From NCBI RefSeq assembly GCF_000688395.1, contig NZ_JIAG01000013.1, positions 1 through 64,000 on the forward strand: a DNA stretch of 64,000 bases. Reading direction: 5' to 3'. The position numbers were made by a program, and so were the translations under genes. Shown here in pieces: positions 17,013-26,864 of the stretch. The notes beneath the pieces are model-generated. The model was not told where the DNA came from, did not search any database, and saw only the letters and a list, made by a program, of their open reading frames with translations. The stretch is from Haematomicrobium sanguinis DSM 21259 (GTDB lineage: Bacteria > Actinomycetota > Actinomycetes > Actinomycetales > Micrococcaceae). Position 1 is the stretch's first letter, and each line of letters starts with the position of its first letter.

Positions 17013-17633
17013 ATGAGCAGCGAATACCCCCGCGACGAATTCGATGACGTCCCCGAGAATTCCGACCGGCAAGGTGTGCACCGCGAAAGACTTTCCAAGC
17101 AACGCGGCTCCGGACTGGGCCTCATCATCCTGGTCGCGGCGCTCGTGCTCATCATTGGTGTGATTTCCGCCCTCGTGTTCCCGCGCCTGGGGATCGGCGG
17201 TGCTCCCACGGCGGGCCAGACGCCTCCGGCCGACCAGCAGACCTCGAGCCCGGCGGCTACCAGCACCGCGCAGCCGACCACCCCGGAGACGACCCCGCCG
17301 GCCGAAGAAGAAACACCCCCCGCCGAAGAAACTACCCCGCCGGAAACTCCCGCGGTCGACAAAACCGTCCCGCTCGTGGTGTACAACGCGACCCTGACCC
17401 AGGGCCTTGGCACAGTGGTCTCCACCCGCGTCACCCAGGACGGCTGGACCGTCAACAGCGTGACCAACTGGCCCGGCAACCCGCTGGACACCTCCTACGT
17501 GTTCTACCCGCGCGAGGACTTGGCGCCGTCCGCCCAGGCGCTCGCCGACCTCCTGGGCATTCAGCAAATCCTGCTCGACCCCAGTTTCGGCGACACCATC
17601 GCGGTGGTCGCGGGCCCGGGCTACCAGGGCTAG
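17013..17633 (+). CDS. Membrane-anchored LytR_C-domain protein
   Basis: A 206-residue protein with a charged cytosolic tail of about 34 residues, one transmembrane segment (about 36-57) and a low-complexity external linker rich in Thr, Pro and Glu (65-120). A LytR C-terminal domain follows (PLVVYNATLTQGLGTVVSTR near 124 onward). LytR_C occurs at the end of LytR-CpsA-Psr cell-wall ligases and also alone on a membrane anchor, as here. A role at the envelope is likely; it has no catalytic LCP domain. It forms a short unit with the upstream DUF3263 gene. Confidence 0.85.
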   Translation: MSSEYPRDEFDDVPENSDRQGVHRERLSKQRGSGLGLIILVAALVLIIGVISALVFPRLGIGGAPTAGQTPPADQQTSSPAATSTAQPTTPETTPPAEEETPPAEETTPPETPAVDKTVPLVVYNATLTQGLGTVVSTRVTQDGWTVNSVTNWPGNPLDTSYVFYPREDLAPSAQALADLLGIQQILLDPSFGDTIAVVAGPGYQG

Positions 17634-17650
17634 CGCAGGGGCCTTTTCGC

Positions 17651-18241
17651 GTGGCTCGCCAACTGATGCTCGACGGCGACGGGTTGCGGGTGCGGGATTT
17701 CTCACCTGAAGATATGCTCGCCTACCGGCACTGGTTGGCACCTGAGCGGGAATGGCACCTCTGGGATGGGCCCTATTTTGCCAAGGCGACCGCGGGCGAT
17801 ATTGACCGCATCGTCTCGATGGAAGAGGAACGGGCCCGGACTCTTTACGTCGGTGGTGAGCTCGAGTGGCCGCGCCAGCGCGCCGTCATCGCGGACCGCG
17901 ATACAGACCAGCTCATCGGGACGCTCAGCTGGTATTACGAATCTCCGGAGTCCGATTGGCGCCGGGTCGGCATGGTGATCTATGACCAGGCCCGTCGTGG
18001 CAAGGGGCTTGGGTTGGATGCGCTCCGGGTGTGGACGAGCTACCTTTTTGACACCACGAATGTGCGCCGACTCGATTTGGCGACCTGGTCGGGAAACGTT
18101 GCGATGTGCCGGGTTGCCGAGAAGCTCCGGTGGCGCGAGGAAGCCCGGTTTCGCCAGGCACGAGAGGTTCGGGGCGAGATCCATGACAGCGTTGTCTATG
18201 GCGTGTTGCGTTCTGAGTGGAATGGCCGGGAGGCGCTCTAA
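17651..18241 (+). CDS. GNAT-family N-acetyltransferase
   Basis: A 196-residue protein of the RimJ/RimL-like GNAT group. The acetyl-CoA-binding segment is ARRGKGLGLDALRVW near 115-129, followed by VRRLDLATWSGNVAMCRVAEKL, typical of the asparagine-containing C-terminal GNAT motif. GTG 17651 is used; an in-frame ATG lies at 17666. The substrate is unknown. The start is only 17 bp after the LytR_C stop, so co-transcription is likely. Confidence 0.85.
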   Translation: MARQLMLDGDGLRVRDFSPEDMLAYRHWLAPEREWHLWDGPYFAKATAGDIDRIVSMEEERARTLYVGGELEWPRQRAVIADRDTDQLIGTLSWYYESPESDWRRVGMVIYDQARRGKGLGLDALRVWTSYLFDTTNVRRLDLATWSGNVAMCRVAEKLRWREEARFRQAREVRGEIHDSVVYGVLRSEWNGREAL

Positions 18242-18292
18242 AGCGGCCGCGCTACGCCCTCAGATGAAGCACGATCGCTCGCTTGGAAGTAG

Positions 18293-18336
18293 CTTGCACT
18301 CTCCTAGGCAGAGTGCTAATTATTGACTTAGCACTC
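18293..18336 (+). promoter_or_regulatory. CIRCE element with an extra half-site upstream of groEL
   Basis: CTTGCACTC-N9-GAGTGCTAA (18293-18319) matches the HrcA operator TTAGCACTC-N9-GAGTGCTAA with slight divergence in the left arm. A further perfect TTAGCACTC arm lies at 18328-18336, so the central GAGTGCTAA can pair on either side. TTGACT at 18323-18328 could be the -35 box. HrcA repression of groEL is expected. Confidence 0.85.
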
Positions 18337-18393
18337 TTTGGTCTCGATTGCTAACGCCGGGTCAATTCGTCCCGGCTGATGCGGCCGGACTAA

Positions 18394-20166
<1,773 letters not shown>

Positions 20167-20198
20167 GCTAGAGCCCCGTTCACGGACGTCAACACGAC

Positions 20199-20231
20199 GG
20201 GCGCGAACTCACCAGAGGTGAGTTCGCGCCC
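20199..20231 (+). terminator. groEL terminator
   Basis: Fifteen-bp perfect stem GGGCGCGAACTCACC/GGTGAGTTCGCGCCC with a 3-nt loop, then GCTTTGTGTT, 33 bp after the groEL stop. Confidence 0.85.
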
Positions 20232-20252
20232 GCTTTGTGTTCCCCCACATGA

Positions 20253-20302
20253 CTCCCGATCGGACAGGGGTGCACCAAAGCACCGCGAAACCCGATCGGG
20301 AG
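20253..20302. repeat. Second inverted repeat between groEL and the WXG100 gene
   Basis: CTCCCGATCGG (20253-20263) pairs perfectly with CCGATCGGGAG (20292-20302). A further imperfect hairpin (CTTCCG/CGGAAG, about 20310-20335) follows before the convergent WXG100 gene. Confidence 0.6.
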
Positions 20303-20387
20303 CCTGTGCCCTTCCGCGGGGGACAGCCACGGAAGAGCACAGACCTTGAGCGCTTGACCACTCGCCCCGGCTTCGCGAAGCGCCGGC

Positions 20388-20678
20388 CTAGACGGTAAAC
20401 ATCTTGGTATTGGCCTGCTCCGCTTCGGCGTATTGCTGCGACGCCAAGTTCAGCGCCTCATTAATGCTGGAAAGCGACTGTTCGACCTTGGCCTGGGTGT
20501 TACGCCAATCGCCGATGAGCGCCTGAAAGTTGGTAGCGGCCGAACCGGTCCACATCCCCTCCAGTGCTCGTAGTCCGCTTTGCATGCTGTCCACTTCGGA
20601 CTGCAAACGAGAGATGGTGCCGCGCACTTCGCTGCTCTTCTGCGCCAGCGCGTCGCTGTCTACCTGGAAAATTGCCAT
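20388..20678 (-). CDS. WXG100 (ESAT-6-like) protein, orphan
   Basis: A 96-residue helical hairpin protein. The WxG turn is MWTGSAATNF near residues 42-51. The C-terminal helix carries the type VII export motif YxxxE (YAEAE near 83). ATG 20678 has AGGAGAAGATC directly upstream. No EccC ATPase, other secretion gene or partner Esx gene is visible nearby, so it would rely on a type VII system encoded elsewhere. Placement directly after a two-component system is the only context. Confidence 0.9.
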   Translation of the reverse strand: MAIFQVDSDALAQKSSEVRGTISRLQSEVDSMQSGLRALEGMWTGSAATNFQALIGDWRNTQAKVEQSLSSINEALNLASQQYAEAEQANTKMFTV

Positions 20679-20839
20679 GATCTTCTCCTCCTTGTTGAGT
20701 AAACCAACGCCAATGAATTGGTCTGATTCGAGACTAGGGAGAAGTCGGCCGACCCGCTGTGCCCAGCGCAAAATTGTGGATAACTTTGCCGATTTTCGAC
20801 AAATCAGGCGCCTGTGTAGGAACAGTGCCAACCCGGCGC

Positions 20840-22309
20840 TTAGGCGAGTTCGCCCTCTGGGGAGGCATCGCCGTCGTCCTTCACATGGGGGAGACGAATC
20901 GACAAGGTGGCCCCGCCGCCCGGAGTGTCGGTGAGCCGCACGCTGCCATCGTGCTGGGCGACAAGCGCGGCAACAATTGCCAGACCAAGGCCGGTGCCGC
21001 CGGTTTCTCTGGTGCGCGAGGTGTCCGCGCGGTAGAAGCGCTCGAAGACGCGCGCCGCGTCCGCCTCGCTGATGCCCGGACCGTGGTCGCGGATTTCCAA
21101 AACCGCATCCGAGTGGCCATGCAAAACCTGCTGCACCCCCACGGCGATCTCGATCGGCGAACCCTCCGGGGTGTACCTGAGTGCGTTCGTCAGCAGGTTC
21201 GCGACGACCTGCCGCAACCGCGCCTCATCTCCGACCGTGGTCGCCGAGACGGGTTTGGGCCCATCTAAGCCCACAACCGTGACTTCGCGATCCGGGGCGC
21301 TAGCCTTCGCGTCGAGGGCGGCGTCATTGCCAAGCAAGAGCAGGTCCACCGGTTTGGCCTCGAGCGGGCGCTGTTCATCGATGCGCGCCAACATGAGCAG
21401 ATCCTCGACGAGCTGCCCCATGCGCTTGGCTTCGCTTTCGATGCGCCCCATGGCCTCGGCGACGTTCTCTTCCTGAGGCAACCCGCCGTGGCGGTACAAC
21501 TCGGAAAAACCGCGGATGGTGACCAGCGGGGTTCGTAATTCGTGCGAAGCGTCGGCCACAAAACGGCGCATTTTGGCTTCGGACTCGCTCCGGGCGGCAA
21601 AGGCGTTCTCAATATGGGCGAGCATCGCGTTCAGCGAACGGGACAGCCGCCCGATTTCGGTCGCAGGGTTGCTCACCTCAACGCGTCGCGACAGATCTCC
21701 CGCGGCAATGGCGGCGGCGGTCCGCTCCACGCGGCGAAGCGGAACGAAGGCTCGCGAGACCGCCAAGTACGCGATTCCGGAGGCCACAAAAATGGCGATG
21801 ACGCCGGTGATGGAGATGAAAATGGCGGCCTGATCTACCGCACGGTTAACGTTTTGCAGGCTGTATGAGACCAAGACGGAATTGCCGCCCTGGAGCGGGG
21901 TGATGATGGTTCGCCACCCGGCAGAGCCCTTCTCCTTGCCGGGCAAGGTGAACGGGAGACCCTTGGCTTTGTCGACAAATTGCGTGTCGAGGCCCGGTGG
22001 GAGGACCGGTTCATCGTCGGTGTAGGTCGGGATGACGTTGATGACGCTGCCGTCCGGGGCGATCAAAGCCGCATAGTAGTTATCGCCGAATTGGATTTGT
22101 TTGGGGGTATCGATCGAAGAATTTATGGGTTGCAACGCTTGGGCCATGCGCAGGGTGTTGCTCTTAATGTCGGTTTCGGCCTGGCTGACTAGGGTGCCTC
22201 GCAACAGCGCGATGGTGATAAAACCGGTAAAACCAATGATGACCACCATGAGAAGGGTCATGATGGTCACCAGTTGGGACCTCAGCGAGGTGTTTTTCCA
22301 AAAGCGCAT
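20840..22309 (-). CDS. Sensor histidine kinase
   Basis: A 489-residue membrane kinase. TM1 spans about 15-37, an extracytoplasmic sensor domain about 38-160, TM2 161-183 and HAMP 184-237. The H-box is ADASHELRTPLVTIRG with His near 256, the N-box NLLTNALRYTP near 362, and the G-boxes are DHGPGIS and GGTGLGLAIV. It resembles the TrcS/TcrY group of mycobacteria. The last residues KDDGDASPEGELA come from a half-copy of the dispersed repeat, so the C-terminus appears extended beyond the usual end after the ATPase domain. The response-regulator stop lies 8 bp upstream: one operon. Confidence 0.93.
   Translation of the reverse strand: MRFWKNTSLRSQLVTIMTLLMVVIIGFTGFITIALLRGTLVSQAETDIKSNTLRMAQALQPINSSIDTPKQIQFGDNYYAALIAPDGSVINVIPTYTDDEPVLPPGLDTQFVDKAKGLPFTLPGKEKGSAGWRTIITPLQGGNSVLVSYSLQNVNRAVDQAAIFISITGVIAIFVASGIAYLAVSRAFVPLRRVERTAAAIAAGDLSRRVEVSNPATEIGRLSRSLNAMLAHIENAFAARSESEAKMRRFVADASHELRTPLVTIRGFSELYRHGGLPQEENVAEAMGRIESEAKRMGQLVEDLLMLARIDEQRPLEAKPVDLLLLGNDAALDAKASAPDREVTVVGLDGPKPVSATTVGDEARLRQVVANLLTNALRYTPEGSPIEIAVGVQQVLHGHSDAVLEIRDHGPGISEADAARVFERFYRADTSRTRETGGTGLGLAIVAALVAQHDGSVRLTDTPGGGATLSIRLPHVKDDGDASPEGELA
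20864..20882 (-). repeat. CGACGGCG half-repeat encoding the kinase C-terminus
   Basis: Read leftward GAAGGACGACGGCGATGCC, in frame as KDDGDA eight residues from the stop of the histidine kinase. Confidence 0.8.
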
Positions 22310-22317
22310 AGACGCAA

Positions 22318-23028
22318 TTATCGCTTGTCGGTACTCCGCAGCAGATATCCGACGCCGCGCTTGGTTTGAATCATCGGCTCCCAGTCCGGATTCGAATCGA
22401 TCTTGCGGCGAAGGTAGGAGATATAGGACTCCACGATGGATGCATCGCCGTTGAAGTCGTACTCCCAGACGTGGTCAAGGATCTGCGACTTGGAGAGCAC
22501 CCGGTTGGGGTTCATCATCAGGTAGCGCAGCAGTTTGAACTCGGTGGGGGAGAGGTCGATGACTTCTCCCGCTCGGCGAACCTCATGCGCGTCGTCATCG
22601 AGCTCAAGGTCGTCAACGCGCACCACGGCGTCATCCTCTTCCAGGGGCGCGGTGCGGCGCAACACGGCGCGGATGCGGGCAACCACCTCATCCAGGCTGA
22701 ACGGCTTGGTGACATAGTCATCGCCGCCGACCGTCAGTCCGGTGACCTTGTCTTCGGTGTCATCCCGAGCGGTGAGAAACAGCACCGGGAAGTGCTTGCC
22801 CGCGGCCCGCAAGCGGCGGGTGACGGTGAACCCGTCCATGTCCGGGAGCATTACGTCCAAGACGGCGAGATCGGGGTTATGGGATTCGGCCGCGGCAAGG
22901 GCATCGCGCCCGGTGCCTGCGGCAACAACGTCAAAGCCGGCAAAGCGCAAAGAAGTTGAGAGCAACTCGCGAATATTGGGCTCATCATCAACAACAAGAA
23001 GCTTGGCTTCGGGTCCAGTCTTTTTCAT
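22318..23028 (-). CDS. OmpR/PhoB-family response regulator
   Basis: About 236 residues. The receiver domain has LLVVDDEPNIRELL near the start, phosphoacceptor Asp in VLDVMLPDMDG near 55, and TKPF near 107. A winged-helix DNA-binding domain follows (LSPTEFKLLRYLMMNPNRVL, then SYISYLRRKID and TKRGVGYLL). It is the cognate partner of the kinase 8 bp downstream. ATG 23028 or an in-frame GTG just upstream may be the start; an AATACT -10-like box lies so close that the message may be leaderless. The target genes are not evident. Confidence 0.93.
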   Translation of the reverse strand: MKKTGPEAKLLVVDDEPNIRELLSTSLRFAGFDVVAAGTGRDALAAAESHNPDLAVLDVMLPDMDGFTVTRRLRAAGKHFPVLFLTARDDTEDKVTGLTVGGDDYVTKPFSLDEVVARIRAVLRRTAPLEEDDAVVRVDDLELDDDAHEVRRAGEVIDLSPTEFKLLRYLMMNPNRVLSKSQILDHVWEYDFNGDASIVESYISYLRRKIDSNPDWEPMIQTKRGVGYLLRSTDKR

Positions 23029-23103
23029 CACAACCACTAGTATTCACCCAGAAACTGAATGTTGACTGGACGCCTCTGATGTAAATGCCATACGCAAGCT
23101 GTT

Positions 23104-23355
23104 CTATTGGCGGGCGTGCGCTGAGTCCTTGCGGGCGCGGCGCATCAGGATCGATATGGCGATCACACCGGCCAAGAGCACAAAGGACCAGGGCAGGCAC
23201 CATGTCACCAAACCAATCGAGAGCGGCGTGACCTCGGTGCCGGCCGCGGCGGCAATGAGGATCCAGGCCAACGCCGCTACACCGATCAATGCAAGAATTC
23301 CGGCGAGGACCGCGAGCACGAGGCGCACGGTCGCCAACAATGAACGTGACTTCAT
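23104..23355 (-). CDS. Small two-helix membrane protein, unknown
   Basis: An 83-residue protein with two hydrophobic helices (about 8-37 and 45-69) and a short basic cytosolic tail (RRARKDSAHARQ). No family is recognised. It lies upstream of the two-component operon in the same direction, separated by about 75 bp, and may or may not belong to it. Confidence 0.55.
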   Translation of the reverse strand: MKSRSLLATVRLVLAVLAGILALIGVAALAWILIAAAAGTEVTPLSIGLVTWCLPWSFVLLAGVIAISILMRRARKDSAHARQ

Positions 23356-23589
23356 GACGTCAACGCTACCGGCACCACGGCTTAAGCTGATGGCAAAGTG
23401 CGGCGAGGTTCGCCCAGACGCCAGGGGCTGTACTGTAGTTAAAGCAGACTTTTTGCGCGAGGCTACACCCTGCCCTGTTTTAGCTTGCGCTCCTCAGGTT
23501 ATTTGCTGAGAGGTGCCAGGGGGGAAACGGTTGCGGGTGCAAGCACGCAGGTTAGAGAGGGCGCATGCCCTAGAAGATGAGGTACCGCC

Positions 23590-23970
23590 ATGCCAACTGG
23601 CAAAGTGAAGTTTTTCGACGCCGAAAAGGGTTTCGGATTCCTGGCCGCCGATGACGGTCAAGAAGTGTTCCTGCACGCATCCGCCCTTCCTAGCGGTGTC
23701 ACCGACGTTAAAGCCGGAACCCGTGTGGAGTTCGGAATTGCGGATGGCCGCAAGGGGGCGCAGGCGCTCTCGGTGCGGTTGCTGGAAGCGCCGTCGGTAG
23801 TGCGCGCCCAACGCAAACCCGCAGATGAGTTCGCCACCATCGTCGAAGATGTCATCAAGATGCTGGATGATCTCTCCAACGGCCTGCGCAAGGGCCGTTA
23901 CCCGGACCGTTCCCACTCCAGCAAGGTGGCCACCGTGCTGCGCCGCGTCGCCGATGATCTGGACGCATAA
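23590..23970 (+). CDS. Cold-shock-domain protein with C-terminal extension
   Basis: A 126-residue protein. Residues 1-67 are a cold-shock domain with RNP1 KGFGFL and RNP2 EVFLHAS, binding single-stranded RNA or DNA. Residues 68-126 form a helical extension (FATIVEDVIKMLDDLSNGL) of the type seen in the longer actinobacterial CspA-like proteins, roughly twice the length of the minimal CspA. It is followed 21 bp on by the DUF3027 gene, an arrangement common in Micrococcales. Confidence 0.9.
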   Translation: MPTGKVKFFDAEKGFGFLAADDGQEVFLHASALPSGVTDVKAGTRVEFGIADGRKGAQALSVRLLEAPSVVRAQRKPADEFATIVEDVIKMLDDLSNGLRKGRYPDRSHSSKVATVLRRVADDLDA

Positions 23971-23991
23971 GAGCCTCAGGGCGAGAAGCTA

Positions 23992-24534
23992 ATGCCTCCA
24001 CGTAAGACGCACAAGAGCGATCACATCCTGGCCGCGGCCACGGATAAGGCTCGCTCTGCCATCCTGGAAATCACCGCGGAAAACACGCTGGGCGCGCACC
24101 GTGACTATGTTCAAGAGTCCGAGCGCATCGGCACCCACCGCTTTGAGAACAACCTCGCCGGATACCGCGGCTGGGTGTGGTTTGCCACCGTGACACGTGT
24201 GCCTCGAGGCAAGGAAGCCACGGTCAGCGAGGTGGGCTTGATCCCCAGTGACGGTGCTCTACTGGCGCCGGACTGGGTGCCCTGGTCTCAGCGAGTTCGC
24301 CCGGAGGACCTCGAGCCCGCGCACGCCGACGGCGATGTGCCGCTAAGCGCTGATACCGACTCTGAAGGCGCACAGGCCGAAGACGGCAAAGGCACTGCGC
24401 CGAGTGAGGCCGACGCAGCGGCGACCAGCCCCGACGGCGCCGACGATGACCTCGACGATGACGTGGAAGACGTCGAAGACATCGAGGAATTCAAGGCCGC
24501 CAAGCGCAATCCGCGCAGACGCCGTCGCCGTTAG
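23992..24534 (+). CDS. DUF3027 protein
   Basis: A 180-residue protein. Residues 1-108 hold the DUF3027 core (HRFENNLAGYRGWVWFATVT, then GLIPSDGALLAPDWVPWSQR). The family is actinobacterial with no known function. A strongly acidic low-complexity tail follows (Asp/Glu-rich, about 115-165), ending in a basic run (RNPRRRRRR). The acidic segment includes two CGACGGCG cores, which could be repeat remnants or simply Asp-Gly codons. It is co-oriented with the cold-shock gene. Confidence 0.82.
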   Translation: MPPRKTHKSDHILAAATDKARSAILEITAENTLGAHRDYVQESERIGTHRFENNLAGYRGWVWFATVTRVPRGKEATVSEVGLIPSDGALLAPDWVPWSQRVRPEDLEPAHADGDVPLSADTDSEGAQAEDGKGTAPSEADAAATSPDGADDDLDDDVEDVEDIEEFKAAKRNPRRRRRR

Positions 24535-24558
24535 ACGGTGAGACAGCGGGGCCGCCGG

Positions 24559-25686
24559 TCAGCCTTGCAGCTGACCCACAACATAGTCAATGCTGGCCAG
24601 GAGCGCCGAAACGTCCTCGGGCTCGATGGCCACAAAGGTGGCAATGCGCAATTGGTTGCGCCCTAGTTTGCGGTACGGTTCCACGTCCACGATCCCGTTA
24701 GCGCGCAACACCTTCGCCACGGCGGCGGCATCCACGGCGTCGTCAAAGTCCACCGTGCACACCACCTGGGACCGGTCTGAAGCGGCCTCGACGTACGGAC
24801 GGGCGAAATCTGAGGTCTCGGCCCACTCATAGACCCGCGAAGACGAGTCTCTGGTCCGCCCATCGGCAAATGCCATGCCGCCGCTCTCATTGAGCCATGT
24901 CACTTGATCCGCCAGAGAGACCAGGGTTGTCAAGGACGGAGTGTTGTAGGTCTGGCGTTGCCGCGAATTATCCACCGCTAACTTGAGACTCAAGAAGTCC
25001 GGGATCCAGCGCGATTCCGCCTTGGCCACACGAGCAACACGCTCCAGTGCGGCCGGTGAAAAGAGGGCCAACCACAGCCCGCCATCGGACGCGAAATTCT
25101 TTTGCGGGGCAAAGTAGTACACGTCGGTTTGAGACGCGTCCACCGCAACACCGCCGGCGGCCGAGGTCGCATCCACGACCATCAACGCGCCCTCATCCAC
25201 TCCCGCGACCCGCTCCACCGGCGCCATCACACCGGTGGATGTTTCGTTATGCGGCCACGCATACACATCGGCGCCGGGCACCGCTTCAAAGGCGGGCCGC
25301 GTTCCCGGTTCGCTGGAGAGCACCACCGAATCCTCAAGGAACGGTGCGGCGGAGGTCTCCTTGGCGAACTTGGACCCAAACTCGCCAAAGGACAAGTGAG
25401 CGGCCCGTTGCGAAACCAGCCCAAAAGTAGCCGCGTCCCAAAATGCGGTCGAACCGCCGACGCCCAACACCACCTCATAGTCGGAAGGGGCTTGGAAGAA
25501 GTCCAACAGCCCATCTTGGACCCGTCCCACAAGCTCGCGGACCGGCGCTTGCCGGTGCGAGGTGCCGAGCAAGCGAGGCTGGGCCGCGGCAACAGCGCTC
25601 ACCTGGGCGTCTCGCACCTTTGACGGCCCGGAACCAAAGCGCCCGTCGCGGGGCAACAGGTGGGCAGGGATGGTGATATCAGGCAT
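24559..25686 (-). CDS. serC: Phosphoserine aminotransferase
   Basis: A 375-residue class V PLP aminotransferase converting 3-phosphohydroxypyruvate and glutamate to phosphoserine in serine synthesis. It is the actinobacterial form with GRFGSGPSKVR near 15-25. The PLP lysine lies in FAPQKNFASDGGLW near 196, and VDATSAAGG near 171 supplies the ring-stacking aspartate. ATG 25686 has GGGAG five bases upstream. It is divergent from ideR and convergent with the DUF3027 gene. Confidence 0.94.
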   Translation of the reverse strand: MPDITIPAHLLPRDGRFGSGPSKVRDAQVSAVAAAQPRLLGTSHRQAPVRELVGRVQDGLLDFFQAPSDYEVVLGVGGSTAFWDAATFGLVSQRAAHLSFGEFGSKFAKETSAAPFLEDSVVLSSEPGTRPAFEAVPGADVYAWPHNETSTGVMAPVERVAGVDEGALMVVDATSAAGGVAVDASQTDVYYFAPQKNFASDGGLWLALFSPAALERVARVAKAESRWIPDFLSLKLAVDNSRQRQTYNTPSLTTLVSLADQVTWLNESGGMAFADGRTRDSSSRVYEWAETSDFARPYVEAASDRSQVVCTVDFDDAVDAAAVAKVLRANGIVDVEPYRKLGRNQLRIATFVAIEPEDVSALLASIDYVVGQLQG

Positions 25687-25830
25687 GAGGTCTCCCAAGA
25701 TTGTGCGCGGTACCTAACCGATTCTGCCTCAGGAAATGAAAGGCACGCCATTTTCCGTTACCTTTATTGAGAATAGTTCGTTTTTAGCGGTGGACACGTG
25801 TGCCACCTGGCCGAAGGAGCTCCGTAAGCC

Positions 25831-26535
25831 GTGACCGATCTTATAGACACCACCGAGATGTACCTGAAGAGCATCTTGGAACTTGAGGAAGAGAACATCA
25901 CCGCTCTGCGCGCGCGCATCGCCGAGCGGTTGCGGCACTCCGGGCCCACCGTTTCACAAACCATCGGTCGCATGGAGCGTGACGGCCTGGTGGTCGTCAG
26001 CGGCGACCGGCACCTGGAGCTCACGCCCGAGGGTCGGCGGCGCGCGGTCGAAGTGATGCGCAAGCATCGCCTCACCGAGCGGCTGCTTTCCGACGTGATT
26101 GGCTTGGAGTGGGCGTACGTGCACGATGAAGCGTGCCGTTGGGAACACGTGATGAGCGAGCGGGTGGAACGTCGACTGTTCGACATGCTGGGCCAGCCGG
26201 ATCACTCGCCCTACGGAAACCCCATCCCGGGCCTCGAAGAATTAGGTGGTACCGCTGCCCCCGCCTTCGATCCGAACCTGCGCACGCTCTTGGAAGTGAT
26301 GGAGACCTACCAAAACGGCGACAAGGTTATCGTCAAGCGCCTGAGCGAGCCGATCCAAGTGGAGCCCGAGCTCTTGACCCAACTCGACGAGGGCGGCATT
26401 AAGCCGGGCGCGGATGTGAACTTGGCCATGGCCGGCGAGTACGTCTCGGTGCGCGTCCCCGGCATTGAAGGCGCACTGGAGCTACCGCCAGAAGTCGCGG
26501 TTCACGTCTTTGTAGAGCACCAGGCTGGGAGCTGA
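25831..26535 (+). CDS. ideR: Iron-dependent repressor, DtxR/IdeR family
   Basis: A 234-residue metalloregulator. It has an N-terminal winged helix (TALRARIAERLRHSGPTVSQ, TIGRMERDGLVVV), a dimerisation/metal-binding domain (AYVHDEACRWEHVMSERVE, which supplies the Cys, His and Glu ligands) and a C-terminal SH3-like FeoA domain (from about 150). GTG 25831 follows GAAGGAG. It should bind the box upstream of the siderophore-interacting protein gene at 15643. Given the manganese riboswitch elsewhere in the window, iron and manganese may be handled by separate regulators. Confidence 0.93.
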   Translation: MTDLIDTTEMYLKSILELEEENITALRARIAERLRHSGPTVSQTIGRMERDGLVVVSGDRHLELTPEGRRRAVEVMRKHRLTERLLSDVIGLEWAYVHDEACRWEHVMSERVERRLFDMLGQPDHSPYGNPIPGLEELGGTAAPAFDPNLRTLLEVMETYQNGDKVIVKRLSEPIQVEPELLTQLDEGGIKPGADVNLAMAGEYVSVRVPGIEGALELPPEVAVHVFVEHQAGS

Positions 26536-26553
26536 GGGCCGGCACCCAACCCG

Positions 26554-26572
26554 GGCAACGCCGTCGTACTTT
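26554..26572 (-). repeat. CGACGGCG half-repeat, intergenic after ideR
   Basis: Read leftward AAAGTACGACGGCGTTGCC, 19 bp after the ideR stop. Confidence 0.75.
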
Positions 26573-26596
26573 TCCACAAAAAGTTTTATAACGAAA

Positions 26597-26625
26597 TTGT
26601 AACTGTGAGACCAAGCCGTTATAGT
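26597..26625 (+). promoter_or_regulatory. Promoter of the first riboswitch-controlled hydrolase
   Basis: TTGTAA (26597-26602) and TATAGT (26620-26625) are separated by 17 bp in an unusually A/T-rich stretch, about 40 bp upstream of the riboswitch. Confidence 0.55.
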
Positions 26626-26663
26626 TGCTTGTGGATGTCGACACCGTGACATCACTTCCTTGG

Positions 26664-26848
26664 CACGCCGAGCCCTGTCGGCCGGGGTCGAATTGAGCCA
26701 GAAGACAGGGGCGGGGGAACCACACTTTTGACGCGAATCGCCGCGTCTTGGGGTGAAGTTCCGCTTCGGTGCCAGACGCGAAAGCTAGGCGCCCGTTGGC
26801 GGAACCGAGGTGAACCTGCCTCGAATCCGACAGCTAACCTCGTAGGTG
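26664..26848 (+). ncRNA. c-di-AMP (ydaO-yuaA) riboswitch 1
   Basis: Conserved blocks of the ydaO aptamer appear in order: CGCCGAGCCCTG at the start, GGGGGAACCA near 26713, TTGGGGTGAA near 26749, and CGAATCCGACAGCTAACCTC ending with GTAGG at 26846. It sits directly upstream of the M23 peptidase gene. In actinobacteria this class controls cell-wall hydrolases and usually shuts them off when c-di-AMP is high. No folding was run. Confidence 0.93.
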
Positions 26849-26864
26849 AAAAGGAAGAGGAACT

